Part shown: in pieces, positions 61,556 through 64,000 of the stretch
Numbering within the stretch: the first letter of the stretch is position 1
How the letters are laid out: every line of letters starts with the position of its first letter
Source: Styela clava
Taxonomy: Eukaryota; Chordata; Ascidiacea; Stolidobranchia; Styelidae
Assembly (NCBI RefSeq): GCF_964204865.1
Contig: NC_135257.1
Span: 4,960,001 to 5,024,000 of the forward strand
Length of the DNA stretch: 64,000 bases
Direction: 5' to 3'
Notes under the pieces: generated by a model
What the model was told of the DNA's origin: nothing
The model's database searches: none
Seen by the model: only the letters and a program-made list of their open reading frames with translations
Translations under genes and position numbers: made by a program

Positions 61556-63782
61556 TCACAACAATTGAGTTTGTAGGCTGAATAACAGCTGTTGAGAGAG
61601 GCATGTGGCCTCTGATAACCACTTGACAGAAGAACAAAGTATATACATACATATTGTGGTTAATTGCCGTATCACATATAACATGGTGTTGGTTATAATA
61701 AAAACATAACTGAGAACTGCTTATTTGGAACCATGTGATGAGAAACATGCAAAATTTATCATGAAATACCTCTTCTGCTGCTTGTTTATCATGAATTCTA
61801 TCACCAATTACAACGTATTCAGCATCTTTTCCAAAAGCATTCACAATTTTTTCAAAACATCGTCTTTTACCAATATCTGTTGCAGAGTATACATGATCAA
61901 TTGGGAAATATTTTGCCAATCCATAAAGCATCAATTTTGCAAGCGTTGGAACCAATTGCGTCGTAGTCACGAGAATATTAATTCCATATGATCTAAAAAA
62001 CAGGGTGGCAGGTAAAATTGGTCGTTAGTTCAAACTTGAAATCACAATATTTATATGTTTAAGAAACTGCGAGTGTTATTTTTGCCAATATTCGTCTCGT
62101 TTATTAAAAATTATATGAGTATCTGATCGATTTTTTTTATAGTATGATAAAGGAAATTTATGGGACCTCCAGAAGTATACGCACCAAGATGGCGCACAAC
62201 CTGAACATAGTATGTGTGTACAGTCTAGGATTCAGGTTGTGAGACATCTTGGTGCGCATACTTCTGGAGGTCCCATAAATTTCCTTTATCATACTATAAA
62301 AAAAACCAATTTATGAATATGAATGAATATATAAACCCCATGGCAATCACATGGGCTATTCTATTGGGCTGCCATGTAAAAATCAGATTTGATTCATTGA
62401 CAGTTATTCAACCAATACATTACCTTTCATGTATCAATGCCAAAGATTTTATTGCCAAATGTCGCCAACTTTCTGTGAGTATATCCATGTATGTCAGAAG
62501 TTTTGACCAAGATCTGTGATCGCTTTTTTGTAGCAGTGATTTCATGTTATTGCGGTACTTGTCATACGTTTTTTCCACGTCCGCATAATGTTTCCCAATA
62601 TTTGATACATTCGCTTCATGGTCGTGTTTGCTAGTTAGAGAAACGTGCGCAACATTGTCACCCTGTAATACATTTCTGTTTTGTTCACAATCAATTTCAA
62701 CGAGTTGGCTTTACGTTTTATTATCTCAAAAATTTTATTCATTGTTCAGTGTTCGGTATGAATTTCTGGTCACATATTTTAATGCTTTCATTGATGTCAT
62801 TTGATCAACTTACTGGAATTCGTGAATCAGGTAATTTGCATACTAGGGTTGGACAAAACTTTGCCTCGGCCTAAAAAACAACAAATCTATTCTAGACAGA
62901 AATTCAACGTTTAACTGGGAGAAATCGTTTTGGTATAAATATTGAAACGCCTAAATCACGCACTTCCAAAACTGCATCTATCTCCATCTACCAGACGATG
63001 TCCTTTTTCGCGCTCATCGATTCGTGTTTATTAATGACCATCTTTTTCTACATTAATTACCCATAAATAAGTGTTGTTTATCAGGCTACTAAGATATCTC
63101 TGCTTATTTATATTTTAATTCGTTTCTTCTTTGTGACGAAGCTCTTGATAAGAATACCAATTTTTACTCATATCAAGTTAATATCAGTCTGTATAATTTA
63201 TAAAAACACATAGTTTTTGGTTTTTTATTTTTATTCCACTGGTGAGGATCTCGGAGAACCAAATTCAGAATTCAAATACTCTTCAAACATTTCTGATAAA
63301 TCGCGAGCAATGTTTGATGCCGTACTGAAGCCGACTAAGTAATACATACCTCGAGTTCATTAAATAAAAAATATTCTTCAGATACTTTGAAAATCAACTT
63401 TTCCATTCGTAAGCCAAGCAATTCTGCGACCTTCCCATTCTGTTAAATTAAAAACAGTTGAAATGTTGGTTAATGATATTGTTGTTCGTTGTTGAATGTT
63501 TTTTGTGAAATGCTGAAGAATGCTAACAAACAAAAGTTTCCAAGTTTTCAGATTTGTATTTTCAGTGTAAAAGGTATCCTAATCTTACACTACATTACTG
63601 CCAAATTTTTATTTTAAAGATTTAATTATTACACAGACCTTGTTAAACTTGGTTGCAAAGCTATTATCCAGAAGTGTCTGATATATTATAAGTGTTTCAT
63701 CTAAATCCCAAATATAAATAGTTCGCGTTGTCTGCTGTTGGCAAGGCCTACTATGCGCACCTGTCGAGTCATTTCTTGACAT
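61556..63782 (-). CDS. EYA: EYA-domain protein (eyes absent-like HAD phosphatase)
   Basis: Six exons: 63639-63782, 63350-63439, 62814-62870, 62424-62662, 61770-61992, 61556-61621. They join in frame (819 nt) to 272 residues, about the length of the EYA domain alone. The HAD motif is WDLDET at 25-30, with nucleophile Asp26 and Asp28. Other EYA blocks: LGLRMEKLIF, TYDKYRNNMKSLL, ILVTTTQLVPTLAKLMLYGL, SATDIGKRRCFEKI and VVIGDRIHDKQAAEE. EYA proteins are tyrosine phosphatases and co-activators of SIX homeodomain proteins. The transactivation region that precedes this domain in animals is absent: an in-frame TGA lies seven codons before the ATG, unless an acceptor intervenes. The middle (exons 3-4) is short and divergent. 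The last exon is chosen by phase and length (21 residues starting with Trp) and is the weakest part; other acceptors exist nearby. Confidence 0.88.
62132..62306. repeat. Long near-perfect palindrome in EYA intron 4
   Basis: The arms read tatagtatgataaaggaaat, then ttatgggacctccagaagta, then gcaccaagatg on the left, with the reverse complement on the right (gacatcttggtgcgcatact, tctggaggtcccataaattt, cctttatcatactata). The centre is near 62219. The inner part belongs to the MITE family seen at 36.1 kb; the outer 30 bp or so on each side is not part of that family. Confidence 0.88.
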
Positions 63783-64000
63783 CTTGATGAACCTCGGTGT
63801 TCAAAGTAAATATTACACAAATTCAAAATTCAAAATAAAGGTATCGAATATTAAAACGTAGGAATACATCATCTAACTCTAGCTGTAAATTCAATAATAA
63901 TAATTTTTCAACAATTTTAAACATTGTCAACCGACTATAAACAGCACTATGTCACACAAGCAGAGAGTATCAATGTAGGAAAATCATATATGAGTAATAT
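63783..64000. other. Region 5' of the EYA start
   Basis: Upstream sequence of the EYA-domain gene. The minus strand reads ttcatcaag directly before the ATG, a possible acceptor for an upstream exon or a trans-spliced leader. Nothing else recognised before the window ends. Confidence 0.35.

Noticed and set aside
1..64000. CRISPR arrays, operons, phage or bacterial mobile elements
   Set aside because: The window is clearly animal nuclear DNA with spliced genes; no such structure is present.

Overview
The window is animal nuclear DNA: AT-rich, with spliced genes, GT-AG introns mostly of 200-1000 bp, and dense small transposons. All six recognisable genes lie on the minus strand. The gene set (ASXL with PHD finger, KIF3B, BBIP1, MTFR, EYA, a C-type-lectin-like protein), the short introns and the tRNA-derived SINEs suggest an invertebrate deuterostome. 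An ascidian tunicate is my best guess, but no species marker is visible. I built each model by reading splice sites and checking reading phase; five multi-exon genes close in frame from ATG to stop.

Layout. 0.5-0.7 kb: BBIP1, a BBSome subunit. 0.7-5.9 kb: intergenic, with a SINE, a 1.1-kb hAT element and loose repeats. 5.9-29.2 kb: an 18-exon ASXL gene (1375 aa), whose introns hold three further hAT insertions at first level, one of them with another hAT nested inside it (7.7 kb in all). 29.2-34.4 kb: intergenic, no gene recognised. 34.4-42.3 kb: a 16-exon KIF3B (742 aa). 42.3-46.6 kb: intergenic, with a small hAT and a possible small membrane-protein ORF. 46.6-51.9 kb: a 9-exon mitochondrial fission regulator (MTFR, 366 aa). 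51.9-57.5 kb: a SINE and a decayed LINE with an intact RNase H ORF. 57.5-59.7 kb: a secreted C-type-lectin-domain protein (280 aa). 61.6-63.8 kb: an EYA phosphatase-domain protein (272 aa).

The genes do not form one pathway. BBIP1 and KIF3B both serve cilia; ASXL and EYA act in nuclear regulation; MTFR acts at mitochondria; the lectin is extracellular. The order is more informative than the functions. KIF3 directly upstream of ASXL on the same strand matches human KIF3B-ASXL1 and KIF3C-ASXL2, and MTFR near EYA matches linkage on three human chromosomes. I see no convincing new molecular system. The points of most interest are the conserved linkage, the EYA-domain-only gene, and six hAT insertions that each keep a perfect 8-bp target duplication.
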